Virus record (IMG/VR): IMGVR_UViG_3300050015_000058
Location: 1 to 38,700 of that record
Direction: 5' to 3' (one strand)
DNA from: a virus
DNA length: 38,700 nucleotides
In this document: one piece after another, positions 24,390 through 31,962 of the stretch
How positions within the stretch are numbered: the first letter of the stretch is position 1
Layout of the letters: the number at the start of each line of letters is the position of its first letter
Program-made: the position numbers and the translations under genes
The notes under the pieces: model-generated
Seen by the model: the letters and a program-made list of their open reading frames with translations, nothing else
What the model was told of the DNA's origin: nothing
The model's database searches: none

Positions 24390-26387
24390 ATGAATAGTTA
24401 CCAAGATAGTGAACAAGCGGCATTAGATCAGACTCAAAATATGATGAATAATCTTAAAGCACAAGCCGATAATGGTTCAAGTGTTATGTCTGGGATTGAT
24501 TCATTAAACCAAAATGCTGCTACAACACCTACGGTCAGTAATGATAATAGCAACTGGTTTACTAAATTGCTACCTACCATAGGTTCTTTCGCTGGCATGG
24601 CAGCCCCTATAGCGCTCGGAGCATTAGGAGCGCCTGCAACTGGCGGATTATCTCTATTGGCGGGTCTGGGACTAGCCGGAGCTGGTGGTGGGTTAGGAAA
24701 ACTTGCTGAAAATGCGCTTGAGGGAAAACAAGACCTTTCAAAAGACGTAGGCACGTCCGCACTAGAGAGCGCTGGAGGACAATTGTTAGGAACTGGTATC
24801 GGTAAAGCTGTAGGTGCTGTTGGCGGAGCAGTCGGTAGAGTGGCTAGCAAGGGTCTAGCAGAAGAAGCGACTAGTAAGGCTGCTCAAGAAGCCGTTAATG
24901 CCGCTCAGACAACACGTAATGTGTGGGGTGGTATAAAATCATCCCTATTAAGGAAAAACGATTTAACTGCCGCTCAACAACTGGCTGAAAAAATCGGGAT
25001 CGACAAAAATATGCCGGAACAATTTTTACAATCGGGCAAGGCGGCTAATAACATATTAGGTACACAATTAGATGAAGCGTTGGGTAGAAGTGGTACTACT
25101 AACACGACTAAGATGCTTGACACTATAAAAGGCGCAATAAACGAGAATTCAGGGACTATTGGTTCATTTGATGCAATAGCTAAATCGGCTGGTCGTATGG
25201 GATTACCGAATACTCCAGCGGCTAAAATGTTAAACCAATTGCAGGACCTAACGGCTGGAATATCCAATCGGGCAGATGCTGACCCATTACAAGTGCGCGA
25301 TGTTATTAGTAAGATAGGTGCGATGGCAGCCGATGCAAAACCTGGAATATCTGCAACTACTGGGGTAGTAGACCCAGAACAAAAAGCGGTATATAATACT
25401 CTATCGACTGTTTATAACAAGTTAAAAGCATCTTTGTATAATACCCCAGCTGTCGCCAAAGAAGTTGAGAAATTAACTGGCAATATACAAGCTGGTGATG
25501 TCGGTGGAAACCAGTTGCTAGCCAGTCATATAAATGATGCGCTTAACAATTCTAAGAGCGCTCAGGATTTACTAGATCATCTTGGCAGTTTTACTAAGAT
25601 GACTAACCTAGGTAGCGCTGGTGTCGATCTAGCGAAGAACCCAGCTACTGCAGCTGCCCTAAATGCAGCTAAACAGGCGCTACCAATTGAAGAACAGGGT
25701 CTAGGATCTGAAATATCATCAGCGATTGCTAATAAAAATCCTATAGCTACAGCGACTGGAAAAGCGTTATCGCTTGGTAGAAAAGGTGGTGTCGCTGGAA
25801 CTGCTGCATTAGGATTATCAAATCTATTGCAAAGGATAGCGCCAACAGCAGGGACTATTACTGGCCAAACAATAGCTAATTCACCAAATTATGTAGCACC
25901 AGCAGGTGCGGGAGCGGCACTAAATATGCAACCACAAGGTATCGGGTCAACAGGAAACGCACTAGGCGATATATTAAACTCAAATAGTACAACAGCATTG
26001 CCATTACAGGAGTTGCTAACACTTCAAGAACATGGCGGTGGGTATAATGTGCCAACTGAAATGTCTCAATGGGCTACTCCAGCCGCTACTTCTCTAAAAC
26101 AAATGACAGCTGCGAGCTCCGCTCAAAAGCAATTGCAAGCACTTATGGCACTATATAACTCAGCTGGTGGCGCTCAAGGTACAATTGGCGGTTTATTATC
26201 ACAATTAGGTGGAGCTGTTACTGGCGGACCTGCTGGCCAATACGGCGCTCAGGCACAGCAATTAGCGCAACAAATAAGTGGTCTGACTGGTACACAAATA
26301 TCTGCACCAAGTCTAACTATGACACCAGAGACTGCTCAAGGTGTATTAGCTCAAATGCAGGCTGCTCTCAGCGCTTATGGCGGTTAA
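24390..26387 (+). CDS. Large probable ejection / internal virion protein
   Basis: 665 residues. After a helical start comes a Gly/Ala-rich hydrophobic part (about residues 65-105, including LGALGAPATGGLSLLAGLGL) that could insert into a membrane, followed by Gly/Ala-rich glycine-zipper-like repeats (GTGIGKAVGAVGGAVGRVAS), a helical middle and a Gln/Ala/Gly end. Size, hydrophobic zipper and position point to a DNA-ejection protein that forms a channel in the host envelope. SD aaggaggac. Its stop overlaps the stop of the convergent gene by 4 nt. Confidence 0.6.
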   Translation: MNSYQDSEQAALDQTQNMMNNLKAQADNGSSVMSGIDSLNQNAATTPTVSNDNSNWFTKLLPTIGSFAGMAAPIALGALGAPATGGLSLLAGLGLAGAGGGLGKLAENALEGKQDLSKDVGTSALESAGGQLLGTGIGKAVGAVGGAVGRVASKGLAEEATSKAAQEAVNAAQTTRNVWGGIKSSLLRKNDLTAAQQLAEKIGIDKNMPEQFLQSGKAANNILGTQLDEALGRSGTTNTTKMLDTIKGAINENSGTIGSFDAIAKSAGRMGLPNTPAAKMLNQLQDLTAGISNRADADPLQVRDVISKIGAMAADAKPGISATTGVVDPEQKAVYNTLSTVYNKLKASLYNTPAVAKEVEKLTGNIQAGDVGGNQLLASHINDALNNSKSAQDLLDHLGSFTKMTNLGSAGVDLAKNPATAAALNAAKQALPIEEQGLGSEISSAIANKNPIATATGKALSLGRKGGVAGTAALGLSNLLQRIAPTAGTITGQTIANSPNYVAPAGAGAALNMQPQGIGSTGNALGDILNSNSTTALPLQELLTLQEHGGGYNVPTEMSQWATPAATSLKQMTAASSAQKQLQALMALYNSAGGAQGTIGGLLSQLGGAVTGGPAGQYGAQAQQLAQQISGLTGTQISAPSLTMTPETAQGVLAQMQAALSAYGG

Positions 26388-26677
26388 TTTTTAGAAGCTA
26401 TTTTTTCTTTTTCTAATTCTGTCAATTCGTGTATAACTAGTTCTCTGGTTGTACTTTGTAGATCAATATTAAAAGTCAAATCTTGTTCTGGTTTATAACC
26501 TAGATTCAAAGATAATAACTTTAGATACTCACCTTGTATCTGCTGAATATAATAATTTACAGAGTTTTTAATCAACTCGACATTTTTAAGATACTGGAAA
26601 TCATTTACTGAGATAGTAACTTTAGTATCTGGGTTAAATGGTTTTTTGTTTAGTTTTGCTTTGGCTTTTTCGCTCAT
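26384..26677 (-). CDS. Hypothetical protein, last gene of chaperonin operon
   Basis: 97 residues. N-terminus basic, then DTKVTISVNDFQYLKNVELI and a helical end (VIHELTELEKEKI). ATGA overlap with the upstream gene; its stop shares bases (TTAA) with the convergent ejection gene, and there is no terminator between them. The coiled and beta features are compatible with a small virion or chaperone-accessory protein, but nothing specific is seen. Confidence 0.6.
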   Translation of the reverse strand: MSEKAKAKLNKKPFNPDTKVTISVNDFQYLKNVELIKNSVNYYIQQIQGEYLKLLSLNLGYKPEQDLTFNIDLQSTTRELVIHELTELEKEKIASKN

Positions 26678-26937
26678 GATAAACTCCGTTCGCTTTGTTT
26701 AATTTGCTCTTTAGTAAAATATCGTTCTGCTAATTCGCCATCATAGGCTTGTACAAAATCTCGGTTCGGTTTTCCATCTCGGTAGGGTTGGATTATATCC
26801 TTAGAGAATCGTCTACGCTGATCGGCGTGTGAATAACTTTTGAATTGTGTGTCTACGTCGTTGGGTAATGGTTTGTCGATACCTTTGTGATATTTCCCAT
26901 ACTCATCAATATAACCTATATTAGTCTTTGTCTTCAT
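26674..26937 (-). CDS. Hypothetical basic protein in chaperonin operon
   Basis: 87 residues, charged, with YHKGIDKPLPNDVDTQFKSY, HADQRRRFSKDIIQPYRDGK and AERYFTKEQIKQSER. It starts 17 nt inside the end of the GroEL frame, so it is coupled to GroEL translation. No family recognised; possibly a virion or assembly factor that needs the chaperonin. Confidence 0.6.
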   Translation of the reverse strand: MKTKTNIGYIDEYGKYHKGIDKPLPNDVDTQFKSYSHADQRRRFSKDIIQPYRDGKPNRDFVQAYDGELAERYFTKEQIKQSERSLS

Positions 26938-28447
26938 AAGATAGGATTACTCCTGCTGTTATAAGACTTGCAGCCACACTGATAGCATTACGGACTATTT
27001 CCTTAATTACTAGGCTAGCATCGACTACGCCCTCGTCTAATAGGTTCACAGGGTCTTTGGTTAGTTTCTTTAGGTTATATCCATACCAGACTTCTGATTC
27101 TTCTAGACGGGCTATATAAGCCTCTGGGTTAAGACCGACATTAGAAACCAGTAGTTTGAATGGCTCTTGAAAGGCATCATCAAACTCAGTACCTTTGATA
27201 CGGGCTAGTGTAGTACCGCCACCAGGGACTATACCCTCTTTCATGGCTGATTGGACAGAACAGACGGCATCTTGCACTCGGAGTTTGGTTTCTTCTCGCT
27301 CTAAGTCAAGTGCGCCACCAACTTTAATAATAGCCATCTTACCCGTTAAACGGGCTAGGCGGTCTTTGATAAATTGTACGCTTAGTGGGTGATCGGTTTC
27401 TTTTAACTGTTCATGTAAAGATTTAATTCTTGCTTTGACTTCCTTAGAATCGGAATCACCACCTAACATAGATGTAGCGCTCTCGCTGACGATAACTTCT
27501 TTAGCAAAACCTAGATGATCACCAAATGAAAAGTCAATACCATCGTAGACTTTTCCGCCAGTCATGACGGCACAGTCATCCAAAAATAGAGTAGTGCTAC
27601 CAGCCGCGAATGGCGGGTCAATCGGGCAAACGTGAATCTTACCTTGGCTTTTGGCGATCTTAAGTATTTCTAAAGCTACATCTCGGACTTCACCAACTAA
27701 TATTAGTTCTTTCGCACCTTGAGACACAACGGATTCTAATATAGGGGCGATATCTACCTCTGTAGATAGAACTTTAGAACTTATAAGTATAGGGATTTCC
27801 TTATGCAGAGATTGATTGAGTTGCATATCGTTAATTAGAGCAGTGTCCTTATAACCTTTGCCGAAATAAAAGCCATCAATTATCTCGTTATGTACTCCAA
27901 GACCCTCGTATTGTTCAATGATCACGCCGCCGTCTTTTGTAACTTCTCGGACAACATCGGCAATCATATGACCTAGGTTTTCATCGTTGGCACTGATCGT
28001 TGCTACTTTATCGAGCATACTATCATCAGTATCTAGTTTAATGGAATTAATATATTCGATAGCTTTTAACTCTGCATCATGCAATCGGGCGGCTATCTCC
28101 ATAGGTTTCACACCCTTACCCTCTAAGCGTTGCGCGGATTGGATTAGGTGATAAGACAGAATAGTGACAGCGGTAGTTCCATCACCGACTTTCTTATTGT
28201 TCTTTTCGGAAGCTTCACGAATAGACTGGATAATATCATCTTCGAATATATCTTGAGATCTAACCATCTTTATATTAGTAACACCATCTCTTGATAGCAT
28301 TGGTGCGCCATGTCTAAAACCTAGTATTACATTGCCAGAACCAGGCCCATATGCAGCTTTCGCAACATTATATAGAATAGTCGAAGCGCTTTTAATTTTA
28401 TCTTGTACTTGATCTCTATCGGTTATCAATTTAGGTATATGAGCCAT
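26921..28447 (-). CDS. groL: GroEL-type chaperonin (HSP60), phage-encoded
   Basis: 508 residues (about 40 fewer than E. coli GroEL). Key sites present: AYGPGSGNV at 32-40, SRDGVTNIK with Asp54, GDGTTAVTIL with Asp89 (ATP/Mg site), IKVGG at 375, and VQDAV...VPGGG with Asp393 (equivalent to the hydrolytic Asp398 of E. coli). GVVDASLV replaces the usual GI[I/L]DP.KV. The flexible Gly-Gly-Met tail is absent. SD aaggag. It should fold phage proteins, most likely capsid or tail parts, with the GroES-like gene upstream. Confidence 0.95.
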   Translation of the reverse strand: MAHIPKLITDRDQVQDKIKSASTILYNVAKAAYGPGSGNVILGFRHGAPMLSRDGVTNIKMVRSQDIFEDDIIQSIREASEKNNKKVGDGTTAVTILSYHLIQSAQRLEGKGVKPMEIAARLHDAELKAIEYINSIKLDTDDSMLDKVATISANDENLGHMIADVVREVTKDGGVIIEQYEGLGVHNEIIDGFYFGKGYKDTALINDMQLNQSLHKEIPILISSKVLSTEVDIAPILESVVSQGAKELILVGEVRDVALEILKIAKSQGKIHVCPIDPPFAAGSTTLFLDDCAVMTGGKVYDGIDFSFGDHLGFAKEVIVSESATSMLGGDSDSKEVKARIKSLHEQLKETDHPLSVQFIKDRLARLTGKMAIIKVGGALDLEREETKLRVQDAVCSVQSAMKEGIVPGGGTTLARIKGTEFDDAFQEPFKLLVSNVGLNPEAYIARLEESEVWYGYNLKKLTKDPVNLLDEGVVDASLVIKEIVRNAISVAASLITAGVILSYEDKD

Positions 28448-28449
28448 CG

Positions 28450-28704
28450 TTACTCCTTATCAGTTATAAAAATATCTTTTAATTCTATAGCAGCATAGTT
28501 GTCTGCTAAACGTAGATCATCTTTGAACTGTCTCCAGTGTCCGACACGACCAATCATATAGTTTTTATCTTTGTTAGCATCATTAATAGCTATGATAGTC
28601 CCCTCCATTATCGAATCGTAACTTTTTTCAGGTGCTTTAATACCACTATATCTCGGGATTAGTTTAACGAGTGCTATTCCTGGTTCAGGTTCATAGTTTA
28701 TCAT
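28450..28704 (-). CDS. groS: GroES-type co-chaperonin, phage-encoded
   Basis: 84 residues (E. coli GroES has 97). Opens PEPGIALVKLIPR, the first strands of the Hsp10 fold, followed by the loop YSGIKAPEKSYDSIMEGTI. The usual mobile-loop Ile-Val-Leu that docks on GroEL is not obvious. GTIIAIND corresponds to the G.V.AVG strand, and AIELKDIF to the C-terminal strand. Located 2 nt upstream of GroEL. No SD; a promoter ends 7 nt before the ATG, so the mRNA is probably leaderless. Confidence 0.85.
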   Translation of the reverse strand: MINYEPEPGIALVKLIPRYSGIKAPEKSYDSIMEGTIIAINDANKDKNYMIGRVGHWRQFKDDLRLADNYAAIELKDIFITDKE

Positions 28705-28711
28705 TACCCAT

Positions 28712-28739
28712 ATTTTAGCACATTAAATGTTGTAATCAA
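28712..28739 (-). promoter_or_regulatory. Leftward promoter of the chaperonin operon
   Basis: On the minus strand: TTGATT (28739-28734), 16-nt spacer, TGC-TAAAAT (-10 at 28717-28712). The groES ATG begins 7 nt after the -10, i.e. at the predicted start point. The -35 overlaps by 2 nt that of the rightward promoter at 28730. Confidence 0.7.
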
Positions 28740-28796
28740 TATAGAACTACGTTATAATTTTCCGTAGAAAGCCTGAGCCAATATGGCTCTTTTTTA
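28730..28796 (+). promoter_or_regulatory. Promoter plus AAGCCTGAGC hairpin, module 5
   Basis: TTGTAA (28730-28735), 17-nt spacer, TATAAT (28753-28758). AAGCCTGAGC at 28769-28778 and the perfect 6-bp hairpin GAGCCA-ATA-TGGCTC (28775-28789) with six T. SD taggag and the ATG follow. Starts the endolysin-region unit. Confidence 0.75.
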
Positions 28797-28808
28797 TTAG
28801 GAGATACA

Positions 28809-29015
28809 ATGAAAAACATCAAAGAAGTTCTAAGTAAAGCTAAACGTTCTAAAATAGTAAAGCAAGCTAAAAAAGGTCATGACTTTGGTAAAAAAGGCGC
28901 TGGGTTCAAAAAAGTTGAAGAAGAAGCCGAGAAAGAATATGGCAATGAAGAAACTGCTAAAAAAGTAGCTGGTGCGGCATTTTGGAAACAGCGAGCAAAG
29001 GCAAGTAAAAAATGA
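28809..29015 (+). CDS. Small Lys-rich phage protein
   Basis: 68 residues, highly basic (IKEVLSKAKRSKIVKQAKKG, HDFGKKGAGFKKVEEEAE, then FWKQRAKASKK). I recall similar short basic proteins near lysis and structural genes of other phages. Could bind DNA or the capsid interior. SD aggagat; its end overlaps the next ATG. Confidence 0.6.
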   Translation: MKNIKEVLSKAKRSKIVKQAKKGHDFGKKGAGFKKVEEEAEKEYGNEETAKKVAGAAFWKQRAKASKK

Positions 29016-29263
29016 GTATTAAACGAACTCTAAAAATAGCTTCCGATTATGATGATAGACCTACTATCACATTTACTACCAAAGAACTACCTGAAATTAA
29101 AAAATGGGAAGTTGGCAAAAAATACGATTTAGAAGTTGAAGTCGAGATGATCGGTATTAACAAGGATGAGTATGGCGAAAAAGGTACGACTGGACGTTTT
29201 CGAGTAACTAATGTAGAAGTTGACGATGATAGTGACGAAGACGATGAAGACGAAAAAGATTAA
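29012..29263 (+). CDS. Small beta-rich protein with acidic tail
   Basis: 83 residues. A compact beta part (WEVGKKYDLEVEVEMIGINK, then GRFRVTNVEV) and a C-terminal run of Asp/Glu (about 12 of the last 15). The layout is like small virion accessory proteins (for example capsid-staple-like ones) but this is only similarity of style. The acidic tail overlaps the start of the next gene. Confidence 0.55.
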   Translation: MSIKRTLKIASDYDDRPTITFTTKELPEIKKWEVGKKYDLEVEVEMIGINKDEYGEKGTTGRFRVTNVEVDDDSDEDDEDEKD

Positions 29264-29597
29264 ATCATTTAACAACTGGCTAGCTATCAGAATAACAAAC
29301 GGTACAGCTACGATGTACTGTGCTTATTTCTTCGCGGTATTAGCCGTGATCGGTTTTCCATATGATGCTATAACTGCTCGTAATATCGTCCAATGGTTGA
29401 GTCAGACATTTATCCAACTAACTATGCTATCTATTATATCTGTTGCGCAAAAGTTACAATCTAACAAATCAGATGACCATATAGAAAAAACTTTAAAACA
29501 CATATCATCAGATAACGACCGTTTATTACAAGAAGTTGGCGTACTACTAAAAAATAAGTCAACTGATAATCACTTTAATAAAGGAGACAAGAAATGA
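29244..29597 (+). CDS. Two-span membrane protein
   Basis: 117 residues from ATG 29244 (an earlier in-frame ATG at 29220 adds a Met/Thr/Lys stretch that is the out-of-frame acidic tail of the previous gene). WLAIRITNGTATMYCAYFFA, then FAVLAVIGF and LSQTFIQLTMLSIISVAQKL form two membrane segments, followed by a soluble helical tail. I recall this NNWLA.(R/K)ITNG...MYCAY pattern in many phage proteins of unknown role. Near the endolysin it is a holin or lysis-accessory candidate. Confidence 0.6.
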   Translation: MKTKKIKSFNNWLAIRITNGTATMYCAYFFAVLAVIGFPYDAITARNIVQWLSQTFIQLTMLSIISVAQKLQSNKSDDHIEKTLKHISSDNDRLLQEVGVLLKNKSTDNHFNKGDKK

Positions 29598-29635
29598 GTT
29601 ACTACAAAGGGATAGCCACGCTATAAAATAATACC

Positions 29636-30037
29636 ATGACAGAACTAACCCGAGAAGAAACACACCAAGAGGATTACGTAGACCGAGCGATAATCCATGA
29701 TGAAGATACTTCTCAGGTGGCCACTCTCGGCGAATCATTTTATAATCACGTGATTAAAAATGATAAACAATTCAAAGCCGTGTCTAAACGTGATGCAAAA
29801 GTATTCAAACAACTCAAAGAGATAAAAGACTCACAGATGGACACCATCAAGATAATAAATGACTGGTCTCCATATATCACAGATGGAATGAAGCGTTCAG
29901 AAGCCTACAAGTATGTGAGTAATGACCTAAAACGCAAAGGTAAAGATGTTAAATGGTGGGTTAGTTTCACAATAATTATGTTCTCCGCAATGGGGAGTAT
30001 ATATTATATTTTAGAGCGTTGTAATATCGTTAAATAA
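29636..30037 (+). CDS. Single-span membrane protein with cytoplasmic N-terminal domain
   Basis: 133 residues. Acidic N-terminal part (LTREETHQEDYVDRAIIHDE), a helical middle, and a C-terminal membrane segment (WWVSFTIIMFSAMGSIYYIL). Tail-anchored layout, just upstream of the endolysin; may be a lysis regulator or spanin-like partner. No SD; TATAAAAT lies 6 nt before the ATG. Confidence 0.55.
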   Translation: MTELTREETHQEDYVDRAIIHDEDTSQVATLGESFYNHVIKNDKQFKAVSKRDAKVFKQLKEIKDSQMDTIKIINDWSPYITDGMKRSEAYKYVSNDLKRKGKDVKWWVSFTIIMFSAMGSIYYILERCNIVK

Positions 30038-30047
30038 AGGGGGCAAT

Positions 30048-30857
30048 ATGGGATATTGGAAACAAATAGTAGATGCAAATTGGAAAGTCCCATACGAGGG
30101 CGGATGGTGCTTGAAATATGTGCAGGATGCTTTTGCGACAGACCACCCATACGGTTCAGCAATGGAAGAATGGAACGCTAACCCAGGAAACGGCAACCAT
30201 CCATGGGAACTACCCCCTGTAGGTAAAACAGTGCCAGTTTACTTCTCCCTAGGTAGTACGGGTTATGGTCATACTGCTATCTGCTTAGATGACGGTATGG
30301 TTGCATCGTCAACCCAAGAAGGTTTCCATAGTCAAGGATATATCCACCCTAATCTACAAAATATGATAGATATGTACGCTCAATATAATAACGGCTGTAC
30401 CTATCTAGGTTGGTCTGAGTTTGTCGGCAATATCCGAGTAGCTGAATATGTATCAGACAATGCCACCGCAGACCAAATTAGACAAGATTATTTAGAGATA
30501 TTAGAACGTGGTGCAGATAACGGCGGCATAGAACACTACCAAAACTTCACTAACGACTTCGTACGTGCTGATTTATACAACTCAGACGAATATAAACGGT
30601 TACAGGCTAGTAAAATAGTGCCTGTAGCTGTACCAGAACCACCTGTAGTGATTCCAGAGCCACAACCTGAACCAGAACCAGTTGTCGAAACTCCAGTCAT
30701 TGTAGAGCCTATAAAAGAGCCTACTAATATTATAATTACTAGCAAACCGTACGTGGATAACCCAACGTGGAAATACCAAACATGGTGGGAGCAAATTGGT
30801 AGTAGTATAATGAAGATTATAGATAAACTAATAAATAAATTAAGAGGTATAAAATGA
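30048..30857 (+). CDS. CHAP-domain endolysin with DUF4214-like domain
   Basis: 269 residues, strong SD (aaaggggg). CHAP domain, residues ~10-135: Cys21 in GGWCLKYVQDAF and His75 in GYGHTAICL are the expected catalytic pair; such domains cut peptidoglycan amide or peptide bonds. Residues ~153-195 (IRQDYLEILERGADNGGIEH, ADLYNSDEYKRL) match DUF4214 repeats. Then a Pro/Glu/Val-rich linker and a C-terminal amphipathic helix (SIMKIIDKLINKLRGIK). It should lyse the cell late, released by a holin from the genes around it. Confidence 0.85.
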   Translation: MGYWKQIVDANWKVPYEGGWCLKYVQDAFATDHPYGSAMEEWNANPGNGNHPWELPPVGKTVPVYFSLGSTGYGHTAICLDDGMVASSTQEGFHSQGYIHPNLQNMIDMYAQYNNGCTYLGWSEFVGNIRVAEYVSDNATADQIRQDYLEILERGADNGGIEHYQNFTNDFVRADLYNSDEYKRLQASKIVPVAVPEPPVVIPEPQPEPEPVVETPVIVEPIKEPTNIIITSKPYVDNPTWKYQTWWEQIGSSIMKIIDKLINKLRGIK

Positions 30858-31009
30858 AAACATTTTTGAAATCATTACTAAGCCGTAAGTTTATAATCGC
30901 TGTTTGTAGTGTAATTGCACTATTCGCAGCAAAACAATATGACCAAGCTATTATAGTCGCCCTAGGTTATATGGGAATTAATGTAGTTGATACTAAAGTC
31001 AGAAAATAA
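30854..31009 (+). CDS. Small holin-like membrane protein
   Basis: 51 residues, overlapping the endolysin stop (ATGA). Basic N-terminus (MKTFLKSLLSRK), a hydrophobic segment FIIAVCSVIALFAA, a second weaker one AIIVALGYMGINVV and a basic tail: the size and charge layout of a small two-span holin. The position directly after the endolysin supports this. Confidence 0.6.
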   Translation: MKTFLKSLLSRKFIIAVCSVIALFAAKQYDQAIIVALGYMGINVVDTKVRK

Positions 31010-31054
31010 TGCAATACGACCACTATGACCTACAGGAAACTCCTATAAGGTAGT

Positions 31055-31414
31055 ATGATGCGCTCTAACCTCCATCACATAATGGAAGAACGAGCGCCTT
31101 GGACATCATCACCTAACGCCATATTTCTACGGCAAAATCCTATTCTAATTCCTAGAATGGAAATACAGACACATAACGAGTTGCATAAACATTGCCCAGA
31201 AGTGCCATTATTAGGGCGCTATGCACTACAATCAGTCGTAAATGAGTTCGTACCCACTAGCGATACTCTAACGTCCTTAGACGAGCTTTTAATGTGTATA
31301 GAACACGCAACTAGACACCCTAGAGCGCACAATATAGAACGAGAGTTAGGGCAATTAACTATGAGTGCCTTAGAATTGCAGAAACCTTACCTGACCTATG
31401 GTATATTGAAGTAG
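31055..31414 (+). CDS. Conserved phage protein of unknown function
   Basis: 119 residues. Arg/His/Pro-containing core: IFLRQNPILIPRMEIQTHNE, LHKHCPEVPLLGRYALQ, LMCIEHATRHPRAHNIEREL. I recall this [R/T]NP[I/V]LIP....H.ELH....VP[L/V]LG pattern in proteins of other tailed phages, always unnamed. SD-like aagg 6 nt before the first of two ATGs. Its stop is the first base of the branched RNA below. Confidence 0.6.
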   Translation: MMRSNLHHIMEERAPWTSSPNAIFLRQNPILIPRMEIQTHNELHKHCPEVPLLGRYALQSVVNEFVPTSDTLTSLDELLMCIEHATRHPRAHNIERELGQLTMSALELQKPYLTYGILK

Positions 31415-31632
31415 CAACGGTAAAAGAGTAAATTTACGACCATAAACAGAACAAATTATGGTGGCGTGGCTAAAGCTGATTTAGCTCTCGAAGTCGGGGT
31501 TCTGCCTTAAAAAGACTTCACCGTTGCACTAAAGTCTGATATTATCCGAGTAGTTTGGTTAAGGGCATCTACGGTAGTCCTTAACTTGGCAGTATAAGCA
31601 AATAGCCTCGCATTTCAACGAGGCATTTTTGT
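31414..31632 (+). ncRNA. Branched structured RNA at the end of the late unit
   Basis: An 8-bp closing stem GCAACGGT/ACCGTTGC (31414-31421, 31520-31527) encloses three perfect hairpins: CCATAA/TTATGG (31440-31445, 31456-31461), GCTAAA/TTTAGC (31469-31474, 31480-31485) and GAAGTC/GACTTC (31490-31495, 31514-31519): a four-way junction. A second domain follows, GTTAAGG/CCTTAAC (31558-31564, 31579-31585), then a terminator. No ORF. Likely a 3'-UTR-derived or independent RNA. Confidence 0.65.
31605..31630 (+). terminator. Rho-independent terminator
   Basis: GCCTCG/CGAGGC perfect 6-bp stem, 8-nt loop, then ATTTTTG. Ends the rightward late unit just before the convergent leftward gene. Confidence 0.85.
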
Positions 31633-31636
31633 TGTA

Positions 31637-31960
31637 TTAATACCACGTATGAGGTTTAACTTTAATTGTTGGTACTTTGACCACTTTTTTAATCAAAGGA
31701 TCACAGAACGGTTCTAACGATCTCACAGGTGCAGCTATTGGGTGATTAGCTATCACTAACTTATTAGTTTCGATACTACTCTCATTCCATGATGCCCTAT
31801 TAGCCCAGAACTCTTTCTTATTACCAGAGAACAGTTTATGCCTGTTCAATTCTGGGTGGACTGGTTTGTAGTAGCAATCCTTGCATAGGTTACCATCGTA
31901 GACTTTAAATGCACCGAGTATTACTTTTTTGCAATCAGTGCAGCGTAGTTCTTTTTTCAT
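31637..31960 (-). CDS. Zinc-ribbon protein
   Basis: 107 residues. CTDC (7-10) and CKDC (25-29 region) form an N-terminal zinc ribbon; the rest is Pro/Lys-rich and basic with an HTWY end. Last gene of a three-gene leftward unit, convergent with the late unit. Possibly a nucleic-acid binding regulator; unknown. Confidence 0.6.
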   Translation of the reverse strand: MKKELRCTDCKKVILGAFKVYDGNLCKDCYYKPVHPELNRHKLFSGNKKEFWANRASWNESSIETNKLVIANHPIAAPVRSLEPFCDPLIKKVVKVPTIKVKPHTWY

Positions 31961-31962
31961 AG

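Noticed and set aside
29220-29243. Upstream start for the two-span membrane protein
   Set aside because: These codons are the acidic tail of the previous gene read in another frame; the ATG at 29244 gives a normal basic start.
29594-29626. 10-residue ORF with a good SD (aaaggag) after the two-span membrane gene
   Set aside because: Too short to support as a gene; the SD may be a remnant or serve coupling.
31414-31527. Branched RNA as a tRNA
   Set aside because: It has three arms and a closing stem, but no D- or T-loop consensus, anticodon loop or CCA.
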